DNA of 64,000 nucleotides from Anadara kagoshimensis (Eukaryota > Mollusca > Bivalvia > Arcoida > Arcidae): contig CM037863.1 in the NCBI GenBank assembly GCA_021292105.1, forward strand, positions 3,612,892 through 3,676,891. The letters run 5' to 3'. The translations under genes and the position numbers were made by a program. Positions 22,161-33,952 of this stretch are shown here, in pieces; position 1 is the first letter of the stretch, and every line of letters begins with the position of its first letter. Under the pieces are notes generated by a model. It saw only the letters and a program-made list of their open reading frames with translations. It did no database searches and had not been told where the DNA came from.

Positions 22161-24609
22161 TTGTAGTAGCAGCAGTAGTGGCAGTAGTAGTATTAGAATT
22201 ACATTAGCAGTTAAAAATAAAATTTAAAAAAACTGTTGAAAATGTTAAGAGTATAATTCTACAGTGGTGTTAATGTGTAAATAAACGCTGATATTTTCAA
22301 TAATTTTATGATTGTGTTATTTAGTTATAGTACAGGAACCTTACCACATGTAGTTATCTGATAAGAGTAACGATGTCACACATACTCTGAAATATAAAAA
22401 CTTGTTAATTTTCCTTATTTTTCTCCAATAATAATACAATATTCTGGTTTAAACAGCGTCGATTTTGACACAAGCCTCATGAATATGTCAATTTTATTAA
22501 ATATATATCCAGCAACATTTAAACTAATTGTCGCTGAAAGATCACTTTTGAGTACTTTGTTGTTGTAAAATGCGCTATGCATAAAGGCTATTTTGAACAT
22601 GGATTATTGTAGAGTACGTTTCATAAAAGAATTGCTTGGAAAAATTAACAGTGCATATTTATTTATTATCCAAAGACCTAACTGAAAAGTATATTTATGT
22701 CAATGCTGTATGACTCGGTTAACCTCTATCTGTATATTAAAAAAATCACATTTGTGACCAAAAATATATATTCAAGCTAACCATTTTGGCCCAAAATTAC
22801 AGATGAGTGTTGGGTGAAAAAAGTACCTTTCGCCTGCGCGATCGAAACCTGGTCGGCCTACATACAATCAAAAGATAATGAGGTATCTACTTGACCATGT
22901 TGATTGTCTTGAAAAATGGTAAAATTTATAGTATGAACACAATCACATAGACTGATTTAAAAGAAAACGTTTTTCTTTCCACTACCGTATCTCTTCCATT
23001 GTGCTGAAATATAATTGACGTATCGTCGGCCATGCCCACAATGTTCCGACAATAGCTTGAATTACTCACAAAAAGATTGAAAATGACGTCACTGACACTA
23101 AAACGTCATTGGTTGCCGTAACGTTGCTTTGTTACCGTAATGGCGGCTGGTGTCGGAACATAAAATGCATGGACGGCGATACGCCAATTGATACTCGTAT
23201 GATCAACAGTCCTCGGTGGCCGAAAGTGCACAAGCTCGCTTGCCAACGGTCGTTGGTTTTCTCGGGGTAATTTGATTTCTTCTAGCATCCCAGAAACTAA
23301 TATTTGAGCGATTTTGACTGAGACCGTGCATAATGCCCTTACTTCACGCCATAACATTGTTTTCTGTATTTTTGTTTGAGAAGCATGTGTTTAAACGTAC
23401 TTTACATTCTCCGGAAATTGTATCCATCAAAAACAAACATACTGATCCATGTCCGAATCGCAATTCAGAAGTAAAGTAAAAACTTTGAAACTGAAAAGTT
23501 AGGTTAGATGCGTGAAGTGAGACTAGGTGCTCTGGAATGGTAAGAACCTCCTGTTTAGATAGCTACATCTGTCTACTGTGTAATCAAACTTAATTAGAAC
23601 TGATTTAAGCGAGAAAATTCAAACTAAAACTTCCCTCCTGGAAGAAAATCAGTTTGTTTTGCCCTAACATTGTTTTTGCAGACAGTTTTCTTATTTTAAG
23701 ACGCGTGTATGCCTCTGTAAATAAGAATGTTTTTGTTTTTGGAAATAGCGATATCACTACTGGGGTTGACCGTATATTAAATATTCACAGTTTTAACCAG
23801 TTTGTCACTGGAAATAGCATAAGAACGGACACTTATAGTTTAAACAAATTAAACCCTCTTAATTACCAAGTGCTTTGTTTGTGTCACTGCTAAGTTGTTA
23901 TATACATTGAGGTACTTGATTAAATTGTAACTGTCATTTATTATAAGCTAGAAAATTCGAACTAAAACTTTCCTCAAGAAAGAAAATGAGTTTGTTTTGT
24001 CCTAACATTGTTTTTGCAGACAGTTTTCTTATTTCAAGACGCGTCTATGCCTCTGTAAATAAGAATGTTTTTTGTTTTTGGAAATAGCAGTATCACTGGT
24101 GGGGTTGATCATGTATTAAATATTCACAGTTTTAACCAATTTGTCGCTGAAAATAGAATAAGACTTAAAACAAATTAGACCCTCCTAATTACCAAGTGCT
24201 TTGTCTGTGCCACTCTTAAGTTGTTTTATACATGTAGGTACTGTCATTTTTTAACTTGTAAAGTACATGCTGCAGCTTTTCATGCTAACCAAGGGACAGG
24301 TTATTTCAATAACTAATTCTAGTTTAGTTTGTCCTTAAGCTTGTTAGAGAGTTAAACTTCCGACAGACAGGCCTGTACTCTACTTGTGTGTTCTTGTTAC
24401 AATTCAAGATGGTGTAATAAATACTCTTGAAAACCCTCTTGTTAACTTGTAAATTAATTAACCCATGTTTTATATTTATAATGATTTCAACTGCAATAAA
24501 CCTTATAAAAACCAAGGGGAAGACATATAGACTTTATTAACAGGTGGTCTTTATATACAAGTTTTTGTTGAAATATGAAAAGAAGGACCTAAAACAAATG
24601 TTGATAGGC

Positions 24610-25017
24610 AGGTGTTCTTTATAATGTAGTAATTACTTTAGCAGGCTTTAATGTACAAACAGGTGTTCTTTATAATTTATTAATTACTTTAGCAGGCTTT
24701 AATGTACAAACAGGTGTTCTTTATAATTTAGAAATTATTTTAGCAGGCTTTAATGTACAAACAGGTGTTCTTTATAATTTAGAAATTACTTTAGCAGGCT
24801 TTAATGTACAAACAGGTGTTCTTTATAATTTAGAAATTACTTTAGCAGACTTTAATGTACAAACAGGTGTTCTTTATAATTTAAAAATTACTTTAGCAGG
24901 CTTTAATGTACAAACAGGTGTTCTTTATAATTTAGAAATTACTTTAGCAGGCTTTAATGTACAAACAGGTGTTCTTTATAATTCAGAAATTACTTTAGCA
25001 GGCTTTAATGTACAAAC
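24610..25017. repeat. 51-bp minisatellite, ~8 copies, copy B only
   Basis: The unit contains CAGGTGTTCTTTATAATTTA and CAGGCTTTAATGTACAAA, with starts 51 bp apart (24,661, 24,712, 24,763 and so on). Copy A has only about one and a half units at 19,556-19,617, so the expansion followed the segmental duplication. Confidence 0.95.
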
Positions 25018-25390
25018 ATGGAATTATGGAACGTTAAATATATCCAGGGTAATTTTGTGTTCAGAGATATCTTTTTTCAACAATATTGTGATGACGACCA
25101 TAAAACTTTTGAGGGTTTTAATAAAATGAGATCAGTTGCTTCGGAAGAATAGATATTCTCTGTTGTAGCAGCACTATCTATTCTGTAGTAATTATGAACT
25201 TTTGTTTAAATTAGTTCATTATTGTCAGCATGTGTTTCCAATCCCTGTTTCCATGCAATGGTTGATGACTTAAATTGTCTTACTTTTAGTTTGTCGTTTC
25301 CTTAGCAACGTAAATTTAATTATCACTATGAACGGGTTACCTGGCGACTTGTTCTTATATGCAATTAAGAGGAGGTCGTTGATATGTATT
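25018..25390. other. Non-coding stretch
   Basis: No exon or repeat recognised between the minisatellite and the next TIR element. Confidence 0.5.
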
Positions 25391-26012
25391 TCACAGTACA
25401 GACCTGTCGACATTTTAACATTCAGCTAACATAACATTACCGAATCGGCAGCTCATTTCGGCTTCACGTTGGCTATATCTCGACAGCCCAGCTATCTACA
25501 TGGTAACTGTTTTTCTCTTGGCAGATGTTTTCTATGTCGTGGCAGCTGTTTGCTATCTCTTGGCAGCTGTTTTGCTATCCCTTGGCAGCTGTTTTGCTAT
25601 CCCTTGGCAGCTGTTTTGCTATCCCTTGGCAGCTGTTTGCTATCTCTTGGCATCTTGGCAGCTGTTTTGCTATCTCTCGGCAGCTGTTTGCTATCTCTTT
25701 ACAGTTGTTTGCTATCTCTTGGCAGCTGTTTGCTATCTCTTGGCAGCTGTTTTGCTATCCCTTGGCAGCTGTTTGCTATCACTTGGCATCTTGGCAGCTG
25801 TTTTGCTATCTCTCGGCAGCTGTTTGCTATCTCTTTACAGTTGTTTGCTATCTCTTGGCAGTTGTTTTGCTATCTCTTGACAGCTGTTTTGCTATCTCTT
25901 GGCAGCTGTTTTCTATCTATTGGCAGCTTTTCTGTCATACCTGAACCACTAGACAGCCATGTATTTTCTTTAATCTCGGTGTTAAACTTTTAACAGGTTT
26001 GTACTGTATCTC
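25391..26012. mobile_element. TACAGACCTGTC TIR element carrying a VNTR
   Basis: The left end CAGTACAGACCTGTCGACAT and the right end (..ACAGGTTTGTACTGTAT) are inverted relatives. The interior is mostly the array at 25,500-25,935. A diverged second member follows directly (26,085-26,280, ends TTTCGACAGACCTGAACTGA and TTTCGACATTCCTGTATTGA). Confidence 0.7.
25500..25935. repeat. 22-23-bp minisatellite (CTTGGCAGCTGTTTTGCTAT)
   Basis: Units of 22 or 23 bp differ by TTT against TTTT and by CCC against TCT. A longer composite with TTGGCATC and a TTTACAGTTG variant is itself repeated (about 25,640-25,735 and 25,780-25,860), a higher-order repeat. All three plus-strand frames stay open for 120-170 codons because the unit lacks stops in any register, so the resulting Leu/Ala/Ser-rich frames are artefacts. 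Confidence 0.95.
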
Positions 26013-26280
26013 TTGGGAGCTTTCCGGACACTTACTATCCATATCTCGTCTCTCTGAAGCTGATCTTCGGTTCTTTTTGTTACATAAAGTGTTAAACTTT
26101 CGACAGACCTGAACTGAACCTCCGACATGTATTCGGAGCAACAACTTTACTATCTACATATACCTCTCGGCAGCTTTCCGTGCATTTGCTATTCATATCT
26201 TTGTCACTTGATAGCCGATCTTCGGCTCTATGTCGTCGGATAAGTGTTAAACTTTCGACATTCCTGTATTGACCCTCGGA

Positions 26281-27764
26281 CATACGGACTCTACTGTCTG
26301 AGCTACAGTAGTGCCTTTAAACCTGAAAAATGCGGTTATACAGAGTACAGAGCATGACTTAGATATCTGTCTTATCTCGAAATGAACTCCCAAGAGAAAT
26401 TGTTGAAGGTACAAGGTTAACCCTAGTGAAATGGACACTTAAATAAAACATCTTTAAATTTGTTAACGCTTTTAGATAACCAAATTCAAATGGAAGTCAT
26501 TTAAGTGATATTGAACTCATTTCACAATATGATAACTACAGATTCTTTTATCTGCAACTTAGATTTAACTTAAAGATGTGACAGAGTGCATTCATTTTAT
26601 AGGGGCCATCTTGGGTGTAAATTATCATGACCCCAGTCCATTACACACATTCCATAACTGAACGCCTGGATATAAGTTAAAGAATATTTATTGAGGTTGA
26701 CAAATATCATTACCCAATGCACGTCACTCCCCGAACTTAAGAGCTGGCATCCTCGACATACGTGAAAGAATCTTGGTTGGGGTGTAAAACAACATTGCTC
26801 CATTTACAAAATTTGACTGCATTGATATTTAAGTGACAGAATCATGATTGGGGATAAATCGATATTATTCCACTAATTTTACCATGACACAATTGGATTG
26901 ATATTATTATTTAATTTTTTCTTCTTCAACGATTATTTGATTTCCGTTTTGAAAAAAGTGCCCAAGAGGACGGTGCACTTGTTCTTGCAAACCGATCATC
27001 AAAAAATCCCATGAACTTTTGTACTTGTTTTGAAACAAGGAAGTTAAGGTGTAACCGGAATTTCCCCAAGGTGTCAAGGATTCTCAACCGGTTAATGACG
27101 GTTTTATAGGGTTTTTTTATATTATTAAACTGTACCACGATAATTTGTTGTTTTTGGTGAATATTGCTATCAACATTGGTTGCCCTAGCAACTCAAACCG
27201 TCCGCAAAATATTTAGCGTAATAAGCACATAACCTGCTAGTCTTATAGTTACCAAAGGCTCAATCGGATTTCTAATTAACAAAATAAATAAATAAGTAAA
27301 TAAATAAATAAATAAATAAATAAATGACAAGACCTATTTTTGTGTGTAAAGTTTTTGAATTTCTTTTTTTATAGAAATGTTAAAAATTACTTGATTTCGT
27401 CACTTTGAGGCTTTTTTAGTCGAATTAAATTGCATTTTATTGGAAAGTACAAATGAAGGTCTCCCCACTAATCATTGAAATTCACTGTTGACACTGCGCT
27501 AACGTTTTACTTTTCAACTTTTATGGAACGAAAAGGCTTTTTTGAAAGTAGGAAAAACTTTTTTTTCGAATAAACACACTGTGCCTGTTTTCGATATTAA
27601 AAAATAACAAACTTAAACGTTATGTTTAAGTATAGAGTGTTATTTTTTAAATACCAGAAACAAGTGCCTGTGACTGTGACTGTATCAGCCACTGTCATGG
27701 TAAATTAAAAATATTTTTTTGTCATAAAATCTACATAAATATAGAATTTGCAATTGATTACTAG

Positions 27765-27799
<35 letters not shown>

Positions 27800-28369
27800 A
27801 GGACGACGACTACGATGATGATGACGACGACGATGCTGAAGATGATGATTGCTTAATCTCTCATCTGTAGTTAGGTAAAATTACACGCCTGAATGGGTTG
27901 TTTTCAATGCATCTCTACTATGCAGCAATATACCTGTTTCTCTTGCCTCTGGTAATACAAATACGAATACTAACGTTAATGTAAAGATTGGTTCTACTGA
28001 ATAAAGTTTATACAAGGGAGAAAGCTGCTTACGAATAAATGTGGCGGGTGTTGTTAGCTAGACATATAGCTTTGCAGATAATTAACCATTTAATTATTCT
28101 TTTGCATCTGTGACATTGACCTATGAACCCATGGTGTTCACCCATATACAAAAATGACCTACAGTATTTTATGTACATGCCTATACAAAAAGTTCATAGT
28201 TTCTAGGATAAGGAACCCTTTTAAGTAATTATCTACATCTGTGATCCTGACCTTTGAATCAATAACCTTCATCTATATACAGTATAAAAATGGCAATAGT
28301 TTCAACACAATAATTATTTTAATATATGTGCCTATACAAGGTTTATAGTTACCATTTCAGTATCTCTTC
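26281..28369. other. Non-coding stretch with microsatellites
   Basis: No gene. (AAAT)n lies at about 27,282-27,325 and (GAT)n with GAC interruptions at about 27,767-27,835. 26,655-26,870 holds fragments of a dispersed family (GCCTGGATATAAGTTAAAGA, then ACAACATTGCTCC) also seen near 35,190-35,250. From about 28,050 the diverged repeat leading into the next array begins. Confidence 0.6.
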
Positions 28370-28765
28370 ATATTTGTGACCTTGAGCTTTGACCCCATGA
28401 CCTTGAGCTTTATAATTATCAAAATGACCCTTGCACCAATGATCAATACCTCAATATAGATGCCTGTACAAAGCCATAGTGAACCATTTCATTATTCCAT
28501 CCCATCTGTGACCTTGACCTTTGACCCTATGTTTTTATCTATATATAAAAATGATCATTATATCAATACCTACAACATTCTAATATACATATCTATACAA
28601 AAAGTTTATAGTTTTCAAGATGATCATTGTATCAATACCTACAACATTCTAATATACATATCTATACAAAAAGTTTATAGTTTTCAAGATGATCATTGTA
28701 TCAATACCTACAACATTCTAATATACATATCTATACAAAAAGTTTATAGTTTTCAAGATCATTAA
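28370..28765. repeat. 69-bp tandem repeat, three copies, in diverged 145-bp family
   Basis: Units starting TCATTGTATCAATACCTACA are spaced 69 bp apart (28,555, 28,624, 28,693). The flanks with GTGACCTTGACCTTTGACCC are the same text as the 145-bp array at 31,021-32,180, so the 69-bp unit is a sub-segment amplified separately. Confidence 0.9.
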
Positions 28766-29047
28766 TAAAAGCACAACTTAAAATCGGGTCACAACCTTGA
28801 CCAATGGCCTTGGTCCATTTTTGAAGGAAATAACAAAAATATGTCAAAACTAAAAACCCTATGTCATTATCTGTTGAAATAGTTAAGTTATAACATTTCA
28901 ATGCTATTTTATGATTTTTTCGTATCAATATCTATTGCACTGACCCATGGATACTTCTGACCAAGTTTAATTGAAATCTGTCGAAAAGTCAAAAATAGGT
29001 GGTAACTATGCACACACACACAAGCTGTAATATACCACAAGGACACT

Positions 29048-29343
29048 CACAATTAGTCAGGGGAACTAAACATCCTATACACTTCACAATTAGTCAGGCG
29101 AACTAAACATCCTATACACTTCACAATTAGTAAGGGGAACTAAACATCCTATACACTTCACAATTAGTAAGGGGAACTAAACATCCTATACACTTCACAA
29201 TTAGTCAGGGGAACTAAACATCCTATACACTTCACAATTAGTAAGGGGAACTAAACATCCTATACACTTCACAATTAGTAAGGGGAACTAAACATCCTAT
29301 ACACTTCACAATTAGTCAGGGGAACTAAACATCCTATACATAC
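29048..29343. repeat. 37-bp minisatellite, 8 copies
   Basis: The unit is CACAATTAGTCAGGGGAACT plus AAACATCCTATACACTT. Copies differ mainly at AGTC against AGTA and are otherwise nearly identical, indicating recent expansion. Confidence 0.96.
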
Positions 29344-30359
29344 ATATATCAAAGAAATGTATATTAAGTAAAATAATCAAGGTTTATAATAATCTATGTT
29401 TCCTTTTCTGGTAGCCAAAATCGCCATTGGCTACTAATTTCTGAGGAATTCTTTCAAAAAGTAACCTATTTTAGCAAATTTGAGGGAAAATACTTTAAAA
29501 AGGACTATATTTTCAAAAATTTTGGAAATTTGGCTACTAATTATTTCAAACTTGTGAAGACCTAGATAATAATAATTTTATTACAATCTATACATCAATC
29601 AATTCCAGATATATGGCAAGAGGTTTTGTGTTTTCATTTTTTTTTTTTAATATTTCAGGTTTTGGTATTATTGGCTTAGCAGTGTGTGAAGCACCTTGGA
29701 TCTCCGACAAACCTGCAATGCACAAAATAGGGTTGGCAGCTCTGTTGTATATTTAAAATACCTAATTCTAGGACAAAGGGGCATTAATTAACTCCCTTGA
29801 ATATGGTGTCACTACAAGGTATACTGTAATTCAGTGATGGAGACGATGACTCAAATTATCATTGGGGTACATATGACTTAAAAGCAATGCTGCATCGAGC
29901 ATTGAACATGCACAGACTAGTTCAAGCTCAGCTCTTTCTCAGAATATTGTGTCAATTTTAATTCTGCCCACATGAATTACACTTGTAACTAGGTGACTCA
30001 TCATATGTTGTTCACAACCATGGTAACCATAACCACTGGTTACCTAACTTTCGTACCAGACATCTGGTTTTGTGTTAATGACCTTAACAGCAACATCCGA
30101 ATATCCAATAGCCTATCACAATTTGGATATCTGTAAATTTTGACGAAAATCTTGTTACTATTAGTTTTATTTAATGTCGATGGTCTGAACTTAACCTCAT
30201 ACATACGTTATTACCATGGCAACATAAATCTGCTTGCATGTCAGTGAACTTCGGTAACTTTTAAGATATTTATTAAATATCCAAATGAAGACAGATAAAA
30301 AGAAATTTTAAAAAGCCGTCAAAGGTTATAATTTTGTTGGAGAATGAAGCAAAATTGTA
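29344..30359. other. Non-coding stretch
   Basis: No exon supported. 30,210-30,223 is a full match to the RFX X-box pattern (ATTACC AT GGCAAC), but no promoter or gene start is evident beside it. Text near 29,420-29,560 (ATTTGAGGGAAAATACTTTA) is weakly like the reverse of 39,050-39,200. Confidence 0.5.
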
Positions 30360-30560
30360 TATACCATAAAAAACAAAAATACTTATCCATAACCAAATCA
30401 CAATCCCAAACTGAGAAAGTAAAAACTTTGACAAAAGTGGCCAATTTAGTTAAATGAGGTTGGGTGCTCTGGAAGGTGCCACCTGAAAAGCTAGCTAAAT
30501 GTATACCCGATACATGTATAATCAAATCAAAAATGAAAGGAACAAGGAACTGGGAAACAT
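30360..30560 (+). repeat. Dispersed repeat (AAATCACAATCCCAAACTGA family)
   Basis: Shares AAAGTAAAAACTTTGACAAA, GGGTGCTCTGGAAGGTG and AAGGAACAAGGAACTGGGAA with the copies near 18,390-18,540, 23,450-23,600 and 38,470-38,590. No TIRs or coding frame. Confidence 0.6.
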
Positions 30561-30768
30561 CAACCACAAGACAAATGGTGATGATTAAATGGTCGCCAAT
30601 GTCATTTTGAAATCATTTTCCAATACAGATACATAAAATTAGCAACAAAATAGAATGATCAAATGTTTGAAGTTGTAGTATTTTCTGGAAACACCAGCTA
30701 TGTGTTTGTTTACAAGAGTCTTTAAAAAAACTATTTACAAAGTTTGATATTTGGTATCTCAAGAAGAA

Positions 30769-32781
30769 CAAGAGGCCCATGGGCCTTAACGCTCACCTGA
30801 AGAAGAGTACATATCTTATGCAGAGGTTCAATGGTCAATGACATTAATAAAAGAGAATATCAAAATTTTCAGCAGTAAGGGCCAATAATATGCAAGTATT
30901 TTTGCAAATTAATTATAATAATTATTATATAAGTATGCCATATATAACATATTTAAAGTCTAGCTACAATATATTATTTATAAACAGCTAAAACATCTGT
31001 ATATTAAAATGTGCATTATTCCAATATACATGCCTATACAAAGAGTTTATAGTTTTTGAGATAATTAACCATTTAAGTATTCGTTTGCATCTATGACCAT
31101 GACCTTTAAACCTATGACCTTCATTCATATATCAAAATGATTGTTGTGCAAATGCCTACAATATTCCAATGTACATGCCTATACAAAAAGTTTATAGTTT
31201 TTGAGATAATTAACCATTTAAGTATTCGTTCGTGTCTATGACCTTGACCTTTGAACCTATGACCTTCATTCATATATCAAAATGATCGTTAGGCCAATAC
31301 GTACCTTATTCCAATATACATGCCTATACAAAAAGTTTATAGTTTTTGAGATAATTAACCATTTAAGTATTCATTTGTATCTATAACCTTGACCTTTGAA
31401 CCTATGACCTTCATTCATATATCAAAATGATCATTAGGCCAATACATACCTTATTCCAATATACATGCCTATACAATAAATTTATAGTTTTTGAGATAAT
31501 TAACCTTTTAAGTATTCATTTGCATCTATGACCTTGACCTTTGAACCTATGACCTTCATTCATATATCAAAATGATCGATACGCCAATACCTACAATATT
31601 CTAATATACATGCCTATACAAAAAGTTTATAGTTTCTGAGATAATTAACCATTTAAGTATTCGTTTGCATCTATGACCTTGACCTTTGAACCTATGACCT
31701 TCATTCATATATCAAAATGATTGTTGTGTAAATGCCTACAATATTCTAATATACATGCCTATACAAAAAGTTTATAGTTTTTGAGATAATTAACCATTTA
31801 AGTATTCGTTCAATTCTATTACCTTGACCTTTGAACCTATGACCTTCATTCATATATCAAAATGATCATTAGGCCAATACCTACAATATTCCAATATACA
31901 TGCCTATACAAAAAGTTTATAGTTTTTGAGATAATTAACCATTTAAGTATTCGTTCGCGTCTATGACCTTGACCTTTGAACCTATGACCTTTATCTATAT
32001 ATCAAAATTATCGTTAGGCCAATACCTACAATATTCCAATATACATGCCTATACAAAAAGTTTATAGTTTTTGAGATAATTAACTATTTTGGTATTCTTG
32101 GACATCTGTGACCTTGACCTTTGAACCCATTACCCTGATCTATGTATCAAAATGATCGTCATGTTAATACCTACAAATAACTGAAAATCGTACGCCATTT
32201 TCACGAGAAATGTTAAAAAAATAGCATTTTTTATCAAAGGTCAAAAACTGGGACATGACCTTGACCTTCGACCTTGACATCAATTGGAAGAAAATTGCAA
32301 GACAAGATCAACAGTGATAACTCCATACAATTATCTTCAGCCGTTATGAAGTTATAACAATAAATGTCTCATTTTAAAAATTACGTAATTTTACGCAAAA
32401 AACGCGTAACCTATTTTTCGTCTAATTTTCATGAAAAACACAATTTTAATGTTCCCAGGTATGCTGAATCCAAATATCCAATCAAAATTTGCCTGCACCT
32501 TTTGGTTTCAGAGAAGAAGATTTTTTTGTCTTTTTGCTATTTTTAGTAACAGCGGCCATCTTGTTGGGCGTGGCCAAACCCCGAACACAATTTTGAAAGG
32601 CTGCTACCCAGGCATGATAATCACTAAGTTTCATCAAATATGGCCCAGTAGTTTTGGAGGAGAAGATTAAAATGTAAAGTTTACACACGACGGACGACGC
32701 ACGACGCACGACGGACGACGCACGACGGACGGTGATAGATTGCAATAGCTCATCTGAGCTTATGGCTCAGGTGAGCTAAAA
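30769..32781 (+). mobile_element. Helitron/HINE-like non-autonomous element, apparently complete
   Basis: The left boundary carries a perfect 12-bp palindrome GGCCCATGGGCC (30,774-30,785), then AACGCTCACCTGAAGAAGA. The middle is a 145-bp tandem array (31,021-32,180). The right part has GACGGACGACGCACGACG-type repeats and ends in the hairpin AGCTCATCTGAGC / GCTCAGGTGAGCT (32,747-32,777) followed at once by CTAA as part of GAGCTAAAAATG. A 3' hairpin with CTRR and a tandem core fit Helitron/helentron-derived HINEs of molluscs, which is inference from architecture. No helicase frame is present. A second copy, inverted, starts at 63,069. Confidence 0.7.
31021..32180 (+). repeat. 145-bp satellite core, 8 copies
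   Basis: (C/T)(C/T)AATATACATGCCTATAC recurs at 31,021, 31,166, 31,311, 31,456, 31,601, 31,746, 31,891 and 32,036, exactly 145 bp apart. Each unit holds TTTATAGTTTTTGAGATAAT and ACCTTGACCTTTGAACC. The very constant spacing implies homogenisation or recent origin. The same unit, reversed, fills the right edge of the window. Confidence 0.96.
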
Positions 32782-33228
32782 ATGTGAATTTCAAGTTTGT
32801 GTCTTTCATGGTGTTTTGATGTTATTCTTCACAAACCTGTGGTGGGGTAGGGGAGGGGGTGTGTTTCATGAATCAAACTTAGGAAAAATTTCAAGAACCC
32901 ATCCTAAATTCAGGAATGTTCCTAATTCTTTCCTAATTACTTGATTCTTAATAACATCTAATTTACATAATTCCATAAATGATGATAATTTTTTAATTTA
33001 ATAAGTGTTAAGTAAAATTCAATTGACTTTTCCAGAATTTGTCAAAATTCTGACTGTTTCAGTGTACGAATGTGGTTTGAATTTTTAAAATGTGAATAAA
33101 AACATAACAAAACAAAGATTAAAATATTTGAATAATGTATTTAATAAAATAAATAAATAACAGATCTGATCAAGAACATTTACTGTAGATTTGTGACATA
33201 AGCTTGTTTCTTCACTAAAGACAAAATA
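32782..33228. other. Non-coding stretch
   Basis: Nothing recognised apart from an (AAAT)-rich patch near 33,145. Confidence 0.5.
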
Positions 33229-33382
33229 CAGTCAAAACTGCCTATATAAGGTCCACCTGCTCGAGCTCATAAAGGCCAGTCGAATTGTATACCAATTGTT
33301 CTGTATTCATACGATTTGAACTTGTATATAAAGGCCACTTTTACTGGTTTCCTAGGGTGACCGTTATAGATAGGTTTGAATG
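33229..33382. mobile_element. CAGTCAAA(A/C)CTG MITE
   Basis: ACAGTCAAAACTGCCTATAT on the left, TATAGATAGGTTTGAATGTA on the right. The body contains CATACGATTTGAACTTGTAT as in the 19,638 and 42,708 copies. About 154 bp. Confidence 0.7.
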
Positions 33383-33952
33383 TATAGTACCATTATGGTA
33401 TAGATAAGTTGGTTGGAAACCTAAATATATGTTTATAATTCTTATCAATACAACTACTGTTTTCAAACAATGAAAATAAGTTTGAGATACCTTCAGAATC
33501 TATGCTTAAAACAAGCAATCACACACACATACAAACACACACATTTTCTATCAACATACTTCAACTACTTATGGACGGAATGTTAAAAAATGCTGAATAG
33601 AAGTCACAGGGAGATAGTTAAACAATATTTGAATTGTATATGGTATACAATGTACCTTTATGTAAGAACAATTGTCTGGCATGCTTTATGTAATTTCTCT
33701 CTGTAGTGACAAATTTAGAACACCTAAAAATCAAATGGCTCTAATTTTTATAAAGATAAATACATGGCCATTAATGCAGATTTGGAATTCTTCACAAAAA
33801 CGAAATACATATATATGTTATTAAAAAACATCAACTGACTATTTTATCTGGAGTACCGGTAATGTTAGAGCTGTGCATGTGAAAAATAATATGCAACAAT
33901 TTTTCCAAAGGCAGATTCGGTAATACTAAAATTAAGATTTAACAAACAATGA
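33383..33952. other. AT-rich region downstream of IFT57
   Basis: Probably intergenic or distal 3'UTR of the minus-strand IFT57. I could not identify a convincing poly(A) signal with confidence. Confidence 0.4.

Larger units (their letters stand above)
20230..25017. repeat. Segmental duplication, copy B
   Basis: Direct repeat of 15,600-19,620. It differs from copy A by the palindrome at 20,788-20,954, by about 600 bp at 21,590-22,196 between a CT block and an AAT tract, and by expansion of the 51-bp minisatellite at its right end. No coding gene is seen in either copy. Confidence 0.92.

Noticed and set aside
25469-25993. Three overlapping open frames of 126-174 codons
   Set aside because: All three registers are open because the 22-23-bp unit has no stop. 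The peptides are the same repeat in different phases with no family features.
30210-30223. Perfect X-box match ATTACC AT GGCAAC
   Set aside because: No gene start or transcript evidence next to it. It lies beyond the 3' end of IFT57 and may be chance.
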